Positions 15,602-24,441 of a DNA stretch of 64,000 bases are shown here, in pieces (within the stretch, counting starts at the first letter, position 1; each line of letters starts with the position of its first letter). The stretch is from Chryseobacterium sp. JJR-5R (GTDB lineage: Bacteria > Bacteroidota > Bacteroidia > Flavobacteriales > Weeksellaceae). The position numbers were made by a program, and so were the translations under genes. The stretch lies in NCBI RefSeq assembly GCF_034047335.1, contig NZ_CP139137.1:2480001-2544000 (forward strand), in the 5' to 3' direction. The notes under the pieces were generated by a model. It saw only the letters and a list, made by a program, of their open reading frames with translations, had not been told where the DNA came from and did no database searches.

Positions 15602-18600
15602 TTAAAATAAATTATTTGCAATACCAATATATTGATTGCCAAAATTATTTTCAAATTTCTTGAATCTGCTTGATGAAGCTTCTGTTTGTGAATTTTCCTG
15701 TAAAATTTTCCACTGCCAATGAGATGTGGTTATAGCATGTTTTCTCCTGTTATCATTCAAGACATCAGAATAATCCATCAAATTATCGGTCTCGTATTTT
15801 TCAAAGACAAATTTGCTTTTTTCTTCAAACGTATGGTGCAGCCCCATGGCATGCATAATTTCATGAGTAGTCACACTTCTGTCTGGGGAATTATATCCGC
15901 CATCAAAGAGTACTGCTGTTTTATATTCAAATATGGCGTATCCTGCAGCTCCCCTGCAATGCTCATTCATGAAGAAAATTTTTACCACATTGTTATAGAC
16001 TCCCGGATATCGTGAATGCAATTCATCTTTTAAAAACTTTATCACTTCATTATTATGGTTGTCAGCATTTAACGCCATATTTCCGTTTCTTCTTCTTTCT
16101 AAAGCAGCAATGGCATTGAGTCTGGATTTTCTGTTGTGCCTTACACCTTTTTCAATATTGACATCTACGCTGCAGTCCAATGATACTATACCTTTAAAAA
16201 CAGGATTGATAAGAGCCTGGTTTAAAAACTTCTGAATCTCATGTTCGCGGGAACCTATCAAAGGATATTTCTTTTGATTGCCGATGTCCGTTGACACTTC
16301 TATGAAAACCACAGGTACATCGTACCTCTTTTTATTGGCTTTGACCGTTAATCCGCCGGCCAGTATTTTATTAACATTGCCATCTTCAGTCTTATAAGAG
16401 GCAAAGAGTTCTATTTTACGGTCCAGTGACAGCTCTTCCGTGCAGGTGATGGTTACCGAGATCTGATGGTTCCCCTCCGTCAGGGGAAAGGGATCATGGG
16501 TAATTTGAAATTTTTTAGTGTCGTATTTTAAAGTGACTTCCTGCGCCGCTTCCTTTATGTTGATTAAAAGGGTGAGCCGGGCTGTAGTATTGGTATAGAG
16601 GGAATTCTTCCTGACGCTTTCCCCGTTTACTTTTCTGAAATAGGTAAGCGGATAAAGGCATAAATAAGGATACGCGTACGATTTGGGAACGCTATTCCCC
16701 GATTCATCCGTATGGTTGTACACATAATACGAGAAACTGGAAATCAGCTTGAGATACTGCCCGCGGCTTTTCACAAATGCACCATTCTCTATCTTTCCGG
16801 TAATCTGTGAGTAAGGCACATCCCCGGGAAAATCTGTATCCCCTGCCCTTACCCAGTCAAAACCATATCCCTCTCCGTTCCAGTTCGGCAGCGGCCTGAA
16901 GTGGGCAATGTACCGCCCGTCCATCTCCTTCTGAAGAGGCTGAAAATCCCTCGGGATATTGGACAGGTTGTTGCCGTCCTTGCCCAGTATATGGGTTTTG
17001 CCTTTACTGTTTATCGTGGTTTCCTCATCAGAATGGACCATTAGTTTTTCCAGACCGGATATCCCGGTAGTTTTCCCCTGGATTTCAGTATGCTGCTCTG
17101 AATGAAGCGTTGTCTTTCCGCTCTGGATGTTAAAATGTACCGGTACCGACATCTCCATGAATGGCGTGGAAAACATGGCTCCGGAAATCATATGGAAAGC
17201 GGCCAGGTTGCCGGACATAAATTCCATGCTGTTTCCCGTTTTTACCTCCAGGTTTTTACCCGCATTCATCGTGATGTCTTCACCCGCATCAAAGGTGATG
17301 CTTTTAGGGGCACTTACCCTGATATTCCCTGCTCCGTCCATGAAATAGGTATTCCCGCTCGGATCATACAGCGTCACGCTCTTGTCTGTGTCGTTGAGCA
17401 GTACTCTTATCCCGCTCCTGGTCTGAATGGATTTTAAATGGTTGTCAATGCCTCCTCCCTGCCCGTTTTTCCCATGGAACATCCCTCCCATGGCAAACGG
17501 GAAATCCGGGTGGCTGTACTCAAACCCTACCATCACCTGGTCCCCTACTTCCGGAACGGCCACAAAACCCCGGTTCTGCTGAACTGCATCCGTCCCTCCC
17601 GCATCGGGGCTCATCATCCTGATGAAGTGCGTCGAGCCTTCAGACTGCCAGTCAAAACGTACCCGGATCCGGCCCTGGCTAAGCGGATCACTGTTGGACA
17701 CTACCGTAGCCAATTGCGGCTCGGCCCTGGAAACAATGAGTTCAGGCCTTGGCAGAAAGCCCGTACCTTCTGCAATCGATTTGAACTTACCGGTGTAATT
17801 CCCTAAACCATCTACAACATGAGAGACTTCTGTAATCATAAGCCTGGTAAAATATGACGTCCGGCAGGTACCGGGGCGCCTCATCTCCAGATCCGCCACA
17901 CAGCCGGGATATAAAAAAGGAACCGTGGTTTTTCCCGATACTGTAAAAACCCCTGAAGCTGAACTCCCCCGGGCGCTGTTCTGAGAGTCGTCTATATCAA
18001 GCTCCATGTTGGCACTCAACGGAACAGGCAACAGGGACTCGGACTTATAAATATTTTTATTGATTTCGTAAGCCTGCGAGGCAAGCTCCCCGACATGCCT
18101 GGGATCCGAATCCAAACCCGACATCCTCTTGTCACTGCTGCTGTTATAACCGAAATAATAAGAACGGGTATAGGCTGCGTTAAGCTTTACCTTGACCTGA
18201 CGGACACTGCTCCCGTATGCCAGCACTAAAGCTTTTTCAGCAGCCGGGAGCTTCCCGAAATGAAGCACCCCGCCGTCATAGTAAAAATGCTCCCCGTAGG
18301 CCTGCGCTATCCTTGACAGATAGTGATAGTGGGTCTCATTGTACTGTGCACTGTAATTGATATAGCTTTTACTCCGGGTATCAATCCTGACATCGAAGGT
18401 GCCGGAGGGCAGGCTCTGCTTTATAATGTTATCCGCAATGATGGATGTATTGACAGGCTTCTCGCCTCCGAAGCTCTGGAAGTGCGGCGCGGCATCCATA
18501 AGCAAGGTAGGGCTCCCTCCCTTTAGTACAAGATCACCAAGGCTCATCTCTTCCTGACTGAAGGCCACCTGGGTTACCACCCCGGTAAAAGAACGCTCAG

Positions 18601-18877
18601 GGCTCTCTTCTTCAAGATCCCTGTACCTGAAAATAACCGTTATCCGGCTTCCCAGGAATTTCTGGGCCTCTTTTAAATGATGGTCCTGGGCCTGACCCAG
18701 GACATCATGTGCCAGAATAAGCTCAAAAAAGTGATGCGTCACCGTACTTTGCCGGAGCTTAAAATACTTGAAATGTCGGATGATCCGACCGCCGATCACA
18801 ATCTCAAGCCGGACCATGCGCGAAATGCCCCGGACAGTGCTCCCTGAAAGCATATCCGAATTAGAAATCTTTTTCAT
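15602..18877 (-). CDS. vgrG: VgrG spike fused to a C-terminal metzincin-type metalloprotease effector, copy 2 (complete)
   Basis: The 1091-residue protein has the VgrG base (about 1-390), the OB fold (GRIRVRFDWQ to MGGMFHGKNG, about 396-475) and a beta-helix-like needle with repeated SITFDAGEDITMNAGKNLEV-type strands (about 500-640). A linker region of about 230 residues follows, then the protease domain. The zinc motif HEIMHAMGLHH (HExxHxxGxxH) sits near residue 1004, and NLMDYS, about 35 residues later, fits the Met-turn of metzincins. This makes it an evolved VgrG whose enzyme tail would be injected with the spike. Target proteins are unknown. No other T6SS structural genes lie in the window, so the machine must be encoded elsewhere, as is common for orphan vgrG loci. 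Confidence 0.88.
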   Translation of the reverse strand: MKKISNSDMLSGSTVRGISRMVRLEIVIGGRIIRHFKYFKLRQSTVTHHFFELILAHDVLGQAQDHHLKEAQKFLGSRITVIFRYRDLEEESPERSFTGVVTQVAFSQEEMSLGDLVLKGGSPTLLMDAAPHFQSFGGEKPVNTSIIADNIIKQSLPSGTFDVRIDTRSKSYINYSAQYNETHYHYLSRIAQAYGEHFYYDGGVLHFGKLPAAEKALVLAYGSSVRQVKVKLNAAYTRSYYFGYNSSSDKRMSGLDSDPRHVGELASQAYEINKNIYKSESLLPVPLSANMELDIDDSQNSARGSSASGVFTVSGKTTVPFLYPGCVADLEMRRPGTCRTSYFTRLMITEVSHVVDGLGNYTGKFKSIAEGTGFLPRPELIVSRAEPQLATVVSNSDPLSQGRIRVRFDWQSEGSTHFIRMMSPDAGGTDAVQQNRGFVAVPEVGDQVMVGFEYSHPDFPFAMGGMFHGKNGQGGGIDNHLKSIQTRSGIRVLLNDTDKSVTLYDPSGNTYFMDGAGNIRVSAPKSITFDAGEDITMNAGKNLEVKTGNSMEFMSGNLAAFHMISGAMFSTPFMEMSVPVHFNIQSGKTTLHSEQHTEIQGKTTGISGLEKLMVHSDEETTINSKGKTHILGKDGNNLSNIPRDFQPLQKEMDGRYIAHFRPLPNWNGEGYGFDWVRAGDTDFPGDVPYSQITGKIENGAFVKSRGQYLKLISSFSYYVYNHTDESGNSVPKSYAYPYLCLYPLTYFRKVNGESVRKNSLYTNTTARLTLLINIKEAAQEVTLKYDTKKFQITHDPFPLTEGNHQISVTITCTEELSLDRKIELFASYKTEDGNVNKILAGGLTVKANKKRYDVPVVFIEVSTDIGNQKKYPLIGSREHEIQKFLNQALINPVFKGIVSLDCSVDVNIEKGVRHNRKSRLNAIAALERRRNGNMALNADNHNNEVIKFLKDELHSRYPGVYNNVVKIFFMNEHCRGAAGYAIFEYKTAVLFDGGYNSPDRSVTTHEIMHAMGLHHTFEEKSKFVFEKYETDNLMDYSDVLNDNRRKHAITTSHWQWKILQENSQTEASSSRFKKFENNFGNQYIGIANNLF
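16208..18877 (-). repeat. 2.67-kb direct repeat, right copy (vgrG)
   Basis: Partner of the repeat at 1-2670. The match may extend further left than 16208, because the left copy is cut by the window edge, not by loss of similarity. Confidence 0.92.
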
Positions 18878-18918
18878 AATATGTGGGGTTACCGGTAAAA
18901 TTAAAATTGATAATCAGG

Positions 18919-19791
18919 TCATTTATACAGATCCGGCTCTATTTTATTGCTGTTCTTCTTTTCTTTTTCCCTAACCTGCCTCTCAATACTTCTCTTCATT
19001 TCCTGTGTATCCGTTACCTCTTTCCCGTTATTGATCATTTTTGTTTGAGAGTCTCCAATGGATTTAGAAGGATTTGCAATGTAATCTTTCCATATTTTCC
19101 TAAACTGATTTTTATCTACGGCAATCTCACTTCTGTACAATCTAAATCCCTTGGATTTAATATCTTCAAGATCTTCTTTGTCCTTGTGATGCTGCGCTAT
19201 AAGCGTCATCATATGTGTTTTTGAAGCGTCTTCTATTTTTACGATAAGTCCCGGCAAACCGTGAAATTTGTACGGCCCGTCCTGAATGGGGATATCCTGA
19301 GTAAACCATGCCGTCCAGCTCCTGCCGCCAAAATCAGTGGTTGCTTTCTGTGTATTATATTCTCCGATCTTTTGTTTTTCTGAAGAAATATGCCATTTCA
19401 TATCTTCATTTTCTTTTACTTTATATAAGTCCATATCAACCATATCATAAAAATAAATATCATATGACGGATATGATTTAGTAATTCTATAAGATATAAG
19501 ATTATTCTTTTTCATTGAAGAAAGGTTCTGCATAGCCGGACTATTGGGATTTAAAGAAAGATTGCCGGAAGAGGGCATCATAACCGCATATGTCAACGAA
19601 TCTGTTTTTATTGCATTTAAACTCCTGAATGAAGAACCGTTAGCGTTTATATCTAAAGCCATAAGCTCTTTCTTTACCGGATTTTGAGTACCCATATCGG
19701 GAACATATTCATATTCATAAATAAAACGGTTGCCTTGTGCGTGCGTTATCCCTGTACAATAACAAAATAATAATAAAAATAAATTTTTCAT
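18919..19791 (-). CDS. GLPGLI family secreted protein
   Basis: The 290-residue product carries a signal peptide (MKNLFLLLFCYCTGITHAQ) and the signature HGLPGLIVKIED near residue 178, which names this Bacteroidota family. Upstream of it is WTAWFTQDIPIQDGPYKF, the usual conserved approach to that motif. The C-terminus is rich in lysine and glutamate. Function of the family is unknown; members are secreted and often sit beside TonB or T9SS genes. It precedes vgrG copy 2 by only 41 bases on the same strand, so read-through into vgrG is possible. Confidence 0.85.
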   Translation of the reverse strand: MKNLFLLLFCYCTGITHAQGNRFIYEYEYVPDMGTQNPVKKELMALDINANGSSFRSLNAIKTDSLTYAVMMPSSGNLSLNPNSPAMQNLSSMKKNNLISYRITKSYPSYDIYFYDMVDMDLYKVKENEDMKWHISSEKQKIGEYNTQKATTDFGGRSWTAWFTQDIPIQDGPYKFHGLPGLIVKIEDASKTHMMTLIAQHHKDKEDLEDIKSKGFRLYRSEIAVDKNQFRKIWKDYIANPSKSIGDSQTKMINNGKEVTDTQEMKRSIERQVREKEKKNSNKIEPDLYK

Positions 19792-19918
19792 ATCATGAAT
19801 TTTAAATTTAACCTCAAGTATATACTACATAGAAATTTATTTCCTGATCCTGATTATATACCAGATGTGTTTATTGATTCAGCAGCTGCTTGAATGGCTG
19901 CATACTTACTGAATGGAA

Positions 19919-21358
19919 TTATAACTTTATTCCTTTTTCAGAAATTACTTTTCCGCTTTCTGTGGTAGTTATAATGATATAACTGCCTTTTACAAGGGTT
20001 GAAGTATTTACTTTGTCAGAATTCCCATTGATTACCGTACGCCCTGACATATCTTTAATCTCAACAGTTTTTATTTTTTCCTTAGAATGAACAGTTAATT
20101 CATTATAAAAAGGGTTATTGAACTTTATTGCATTCATCAAATCAGATGAACTTTCCGTCAGGGATAGTGTTGCTGATTGCTGGACTACATATCTGGTGAT
20201 GTTATTGTCATGGATGGCATACAGATAATTATCTTTGGCAAACAGATACCCCAGTGTTTCATAAGATGAACCTGATAAAGGCACAAACGGACTTCCGTTA
20301 ATTGTTAGACTGTTTCCGTTTAGTGCGTAAGCACTAATACCCCAATTTTCAACACCTTGTGCATCAGTATATTTAGCAGGCATTAGAATTTTGTTGTCAT
20401 ATATTAAAGGTTCCATATTCCCGGTGGTATAAACATTTCCGTTATTGGTAAAAGAGTTGTTCCCCGTAATCAGCCCGCTTGCTCCAAATCCTGAATCGAT
20501 ATTCCCGGTACTGTTGGTTTTGGTAAAATAAATGTTGTTACCATCAGACAGCTTATTAATAAAGGAACCGTCCTGCTGCGTATTTTTCACACTAACATCA
20601 TAATTTGCTGCTGCAGGGATTGTTGTATTTCTTACCTGTGCATATCCATTTTGGCCATAGGCTGTGTCCAGAACTCCGGTATCAACGTTTATTTTTCTTA
20701 CATTAGACTGTCCCGGTGACGGATAAATAAATTCATAAATGAAATTATCTTTACTAAAAAAATAATTGTAAGAGCTATTCTGATCTCCGACAATGCTTCC
20801 ACTAATGGCAAGGTTCCCGTTGGTTCCATAGGACAAGTCAGGATTTCCGTTTGTAAGAAACTTACTGAATCCTGTATCTGCCCTGAAAAATATTTTTCCT
20901 TCAGGAAGCATTATTTTATACATCCAATCTGCATTCTGCATTCCATTACTGTTGAAAGCCGTATCTTCCTGACCGTCTGAAAGGTATTTTTTATTGCCGT
21001 TTAAGTAAATAAAATCATTATCTGCAAAGAAATAATAAGATTCAAAACTGGGAATCTGAACGATACCGTTGGTTCCGAAGCTTGTATCTAATGTTCCGTT
21101 TGCGTTTAATCTTAAAAACTGTGTAATAGAAGTAATCGGGTTTGCAGGATCAACTGTCTTATAAGATACGAATATCTTATTTCCCTGAAAAAAAGAGTTG
21201 ATATTAGGTATCAGCAAGGTAAAGCTGTTATAAATAGCCATGCCTGTCTGTACCGTAACAGTTCCGTTATTTCCGAAAGATGTATCTTTAGTTAAAGATA
21301 CCTGGGCCTTGGCTATCATCCCTGTAAGAAGCAGGCATGATGTGATAATTTTATTCAT
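19919..21358 (-). CDS. Secreted delta-60 repeat beta-propeller-like protein with T9SS tail
   Basis: The 479-residue protein begins with a signal peptide (MNKIITSCLLLTGMIAKAQ). Recurring segments such as NGTLDTSFGTNGIVQ, GNPDLSYGTNGN, GVLDTAYGQNGYAQ and GNIDSGFGASGLI are delta-60 repeats, which usually build a beta-propeller. The last 80 residues (FNNPFYNELTVHS, MSGRTVING, LVKGSYIIITT, ISEKGIKL) match a type A T9SS sorting domain. A binding or scaffold role at the cell surface is likely; no catalytic site is visible. The gene is 127 bases upstream of the GLPGLI gene. Confidence 0.82.
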   Translation of the reverse strand: MNKIITSCLLLTGMIAKAQVSLTKDTSFGNNGTVTVQTGMAIYNSFTLLIPNINSFFQGNKIFVSYKTVDPANPITSITQFLRLNANGTLDTSFGTNGIVQIPSFESYYFFADNDFIYLNGNKKYLSDGQEDTAFNSNGMQNADWMYKIMLPEGKIFFRADTGFSKFLTNGNPDLSYGTNGNLAISGSIVGDQNSSYNYFFSKDNFIYEFIYPSPGQSNVRKINVDTGVLDTAYGQNGYAQVRNTTIPAAANYDVSVKNTQQDGSFINKLSDGNNIYFTKTNSTGNIDSGFGASGLITGNNSFTNNGNVYTTGNMEPLIYDNKILMPAKYTDAQGVENWGISAYALNGNSLTINGSPFVPLSGSSYETLGYLFAKDNYLYAIHDNNITRYVVQQSATLSLTESSSDLMNAIKFNNPFYNELTVHSKEKIKTVEIKDMSGRTVINGNSDKVNTSTLVKGSYIIITTTESGKVISEKGIKL

Positions 21359-21606
21359 AATTGGTTATTTAAAAATTTTGGGTTAGTATAAAATATATCA
21401 TCAGTTGTAAATTTTACAACAATGAATTGTCATTTCTAATTATTAACTGATACATTTTTATACATAATATTTGTCATATTATTAAAGCAAGATAGGAATT
21501 ACAGTTCTGCATCAACAGATCCAGTTTCAAATAAAATGCATGACCAGATAAAAAAAGATGGTGAAATTATTTAGGATACTGAATTCTGTTTTAATCTTCA
21601 TTTATC

Positions 21607-22998
21607 TTATAAATACTCACCTATTATTTTTATTCCGATCTCTAGTTTTTCAAGGTCTGCAGAACCGAAGCTTAAATAAAATCCGTGCCCTGAAATTTTG
21701 TAATAGTCGCTATTGATGATCATGATATCTTTAGATATGAGTTCGTCTATAATATCATTGTAATTTTCTGATTGTTTTATTGGGGTTATCCAATACCCGA
21801 GACCAAGCTTTGGCTTATGATATTTGACTTTATCATTAAGATATTTCTTTAATAACAGATCTACCTGATCTCTTTTTTCCTTATAAAACTGGGTATATCT
21901 CTTAATATGCCTGCTGAATACACCATCCTGAATAAGATTGAAGAGGGCAGCCTCCATGATCATATCGCCCGAGATATCTATAACTTTTCTTAAATTTTTT
22001 ATTTCATTGATCAGGTCGTGGCTGCCTACTACATACCCTATTTTTAACAAAGGACTTACAGATCTGCTGAATGTTCCGATATAAAAATAATTTTTAAGCC
22101 TGTTGCTACTGCATAAGGGGAAAAGTGGAGCTTCATAATTCAGGTCAATACAGTAATCATCTTCTATAATAAAAAAATTGTATTCATTTGAAAGCTCAAT
22201 AAGTTCCTGGCGTCTTGCTTCACTTAATACAGCCGTTGTGGGAAATTGAGAGTTAGGAGTGATATATACTGCTTTTATATTTTTCTTCTGCTGCAGTATT
22301 CTCTTCACATCGCTTACAATAATTCCATCATCATCTACTTCCGCAGTAATAACATTAGCTCCGGAATACTCAAAAGCATCCCAGGCAAGCCTGTACCCTG
22401 GATGTTCTACAATAACGTGATCGCCCTTATTAAAAAGGCATTGGGAAAGCAAAAATATACCCATTTGGCTTCCTCTGGTGATGCAGATATTGTTTTCATC
22501 TGAATGTATTCTTCTCTGTTGTGCCAGCATTTGTGCCAGCTTCACCCGGAGTCTAATATAGCCTAACGGATCAGTTTTTAAAGTGATCTTACCCTGATGT
22601 ATTTTAGAAGCTATCCTTCTGTATTCTCTCATGACATCTAAAATCGGAGAATGCCGGGCATCCGGAAGGCCCTGGTCAAAAATATTGTTGCTTGCTGTTC
22701 CTTGATATTTTTCATCATCACTTAAAATATTTTTCGGTAAAGAATGTGAGACAAAAGTTCCGCCCTGGGGAACGGAAAAAATCCAGCCTTCCTGTTCTAG
22801 ACGACTGTATGCTTCAATAACGGTGTTCCTGCTTACGTTCAGTGACGAAGCAAGCGTTCTGGTACCCGGCAATGCGTCTCCTCTTCTGAGATTTTTCAAT
22901 TCAATTGCATTTATAATCCCAGTTGAAATCTGAAGATAAATCGGCACTGTTGAGTAATTTTCAAAAATATTCAGATTAAAATCCCAGGGTCGCAGCAT
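21607..22998 (-). CDS. MocR/GabR-type GntR regulator with aminotransferase-like domain; PLP lysine replaced
   Basis: The 463-residue protein has an N-terminal GntR winged helix (about 15-85: PGTRTLASSLNVSRNTVIEAYSRLE) and a class I aminotransferase-like domain. Cofactor motifs are present, including TPNSQFPTTAVLS and IIEDDYCIDLNY. However, the Schiff-base segment reads YIGTFSRSVSPLLKIGY, whereas family members have GTFSK at the same place. The codon is AGA, one transition from AAA. Without that lysine PLP could not bind covalently in the normal way, so the protein may sense another ligand or bind PLP non-covalently. MocR regulators often control a divergent neighbour, but none is obvious here. 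It is transcribed toward the delta-60 gene, 248 bases away. Confidence 0.85.
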   Translation of the reverse strand: MLRPWDFNLNIFENYSTVPIYLQISTGIINAIELKNLRRGDALPGTRTLASSLNVSRNTVIEAYSRLEQEGWIFSVPQGGTFVSHSLPKNILSDDEKYQGTASNNIFDQGLPDARHSPILDVMREYRRIASKIHQGKITLKTDPLGYIRLRVKLAQMLAQQRRIHSDENNICITRGSQMGIFLLSQCLFNKGDHVIVEHPGYRLAWDAFEYSGANVITAEVDDDGIIVSDVKRILQQKKNIKAVYITPNSQFPTTAVLSEARRQELIELSNEYNFFIIEDDYCIDLNYEAPLFPLCSSNRLKNYFYIGTFSRSVSPLLKIGYVVGSHDLINEIKNLRKVIDISGDMIMEAALFNLIQDGVFSRHIKRYTQFYKEKRDQVDLLLKKYLNDKVKYHKPKLGLGYWITPIKQSENYNDIIDELISKDIMIINSDYYKISGHGFYLSFGSADLEKLEIGIKIIGEYL

Positions 22999-23318
22999 AT
23001 TTAAATGATAAAAAGTATTTTTTCTGATTGAAGATGGTTGTTATACAACAAAGGGTAAACAGATTATATGTAGAAAGATAATCAGTACCGGCTCTTAGCC
23101 ATTTGTAATCTCTAGAATTCTATCATATCGTTATTTTTATTGTCAAAATAATAATATGATAGAATTTTTTTGTGTACATCAGGGAAAGGTTTTATGCAAT
23201 TTTTAAACTGCTTATCTCTGATTATTATAATGCCTTTTACATAGCATCTGTTTTTTCTGTTTTTTCTCAGAAGATTTGCTGTTTTTTTCAGCAATATGTT
23301 TTCTATGATATCAGATGA
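22999..23318. other. Intergenic stretch between the MocR and HTH genes
   Basis: This 320-base AT-rich region holds a 60-codon minus-strand frame (23112-23294) rich in lysine and asparagine, with no start context or similarity that I can support. The short segment just above 22998 should contain the mocR promoter. Nothing else is seen. Confidence 0.4.
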
Positions 23319-23762
23319 TCAGTATTCTTCATCCAGATTCATATTTTTGCTGATCCATTTATACAGGGTTGTTTTCGGGATCCTGTATTCTTCTACGATC
23401 TGCATTTTGGTTTTCTGTCCTGTGTTTATCAATTCCAGGATAAATTCTATCACTTCCCTCGTATAGATATTTTTCCTGAATTTCGGCAGGCTGGTTTTTT
23501 GTTTGTTTTTTGTTTTGAGGCAATCTGTGGAACAGGAAGGGGAATACAATATAATATGCTGGCTGTACAGCCTGAAAAAATCGTATTTCAGAAGTTTGCT
23601 CCACTTCAGCAGATCGGAAGCTGATATATCTTCAGACTGGTATACATTGCGTATCTGCTGTTCTTCGAGGTGAAAGAAGTTACAGATGCGGGATATTTCT
23701 ATCCCGCTCTCTATAACACTTTTCTCAATCATTTTTCCTATATGGATAAATCTAAAGTCCAT
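23319..23762 (-). CDS. Small transposase-like double helix-turn-helix protein
   Basis: The 147-residue product has an N-terminal helical segment resembling an XRE-like fold (HIGKMIEKSVIESGIEISRI, about 6-30) and a C-terminal helix-turn-helix (KMQIVEEYRIPKTTLYKWISK, about 118-138) like the DNA-binding part of IS3-type OrfA or psq proteins. Proteins of this type are widespread in Chryseobacterium, usually labelled transposase, though no DDE partner gene or inverted repeats are visible here. It may be a domesticated regulator. It stands alone, between the regulator and the small surface-protein gene. Confidence 0.65.
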   Translation of the reverse strand: MDFRFIHIGKMIEKSVIESGIEISRICNFFHLEEQQIRNVYQSEDISASDLLKWSKLLKYDFFRLYSQHIILYSPSCSTDCLKTKNKQKTSLPKFRKNIYTREVIEFILELINTGQKTKMQIVEEYRIPKTTLYKWISKNMNLDEEY

Positions 23763-23838
23763 AAGTGTTTTCTATTTATAGTGACTTTGTGTTCATTAAT
23801 TAATTGGTACATACCGTATGGGTAATCTTAATGACAGC

Positions 23839-24357
23839 CTAAGGCTTCCAGAATGACCATACCGTACCGTTGAATACGGCAAGCTGGTGCGCAGTGGTGT
23901 CATATGCCATCATTCCTGCAGAAGGGTTGACAATATTCAGGTGAGGACTTGCCATCTTAGGCAATACCATAGCTTTATTGGTATCGGTAAGCACCAAAAT
24001 CCCGGGTGTGGAATCTGTGGCCGCATTAGTGCCTATAGCGACTTTTGCATTTGATAATTCTGTTTTGGTATCCTGTAAAACGGTGTTTACCAATCCTGTG
24101 GCATCAACACTCATATCGAACCAGGATCCCGATTTACGGTATTTCACCTTTTTATCGGAAATATCATAAACAAGGGTACCGTCTACCGCTGACGTAATGG
24201 AAGCAGCCGCTGTTACCCAGGGCAAAATAATACCTCTGTTACCGCTGGCAAATTCAAGCGATACGGATGAATTGCTGACCGCTGATTTTCCAATGGCCAC
24301 CTGGCTGCAAGCCATGCCGGAAAACAGCAGTGATAATGTTATTATTGTATTTTTCAT
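23839..24357 (-). CDS. Small secreted surface protein
   Basis: The 172-residue protein has a signal peptide (MKNTIITLSLLFSGMACSQ) and mature start VAIGKSAVSNSSVSLEF. Two halves share the pattern GIILPWV...GTLVYDISDKKVKYRKSG and AMVLPKM...GMMAYDTTAHQLAVFNGT, ending WSFWKP. The (G/A)xxVYD/AYD plus W ending is the same short module that closes the neighbouring giant adhesin and the cassette proteins. It lies 84 bases downstream of the adhesin gene's stop codon... in transcription order it follows that gene, so the two are probably co-transcribed. No enzymatic role is seen. Confidence 0.75.
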   Translation of the reverse strand: MKNTIITLSLLFSGMACSQVAIGKSAVSNSSVSLEFASGNRGIILPWVTAAASITSAVDGTLVYDISDKKVKYRKSGSWFDMSVDATGLVNTVLQDTKTELSNAKVAIGTNAATDSTPGILVLTDTNKAMVLPKMASPHLNIVNPSAGMMAYDTTAHQLAVFNGTVWSFWKP

Positions 24358-24388
24358 TGTTTAACTTTTTTGTTATCTGATAATTCCC

Positions 24389-24418
24389 GATGCATGGGGC
24401 CATGCTGCCCCGTGCATC
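24389..24418. other. Strong inverted repeat between the adhesin and small surface-protein genes
   Basis: The arms GATGCATGGGG and CCCCGTGCATC pair over 11 positions with one G-T wobble. The repeat is in the 84-base gap after the adhesin stop. There is no T run directly after it on the minus strand, so it may act as an mRNA processing or stability element, or as a weak terminator that lowers expression of the downstream gene. Confidence 0.5.
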
Positions 24419-24441
24419 AAAGAATTAAAAAAATTAATCAT

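Noticed and set aside
15602-18877. Full type VI secretion gene cluster
   Set aside because: Only vgrG genes are present; no sheath, tube, baseplate or ATPase gene is seen in the window.
23112-23294. 60-codon minus-strand frame after the HTH gene
   Set aside because: Low-complexity, Lys/Asn-rich translation without motif; no independent support.
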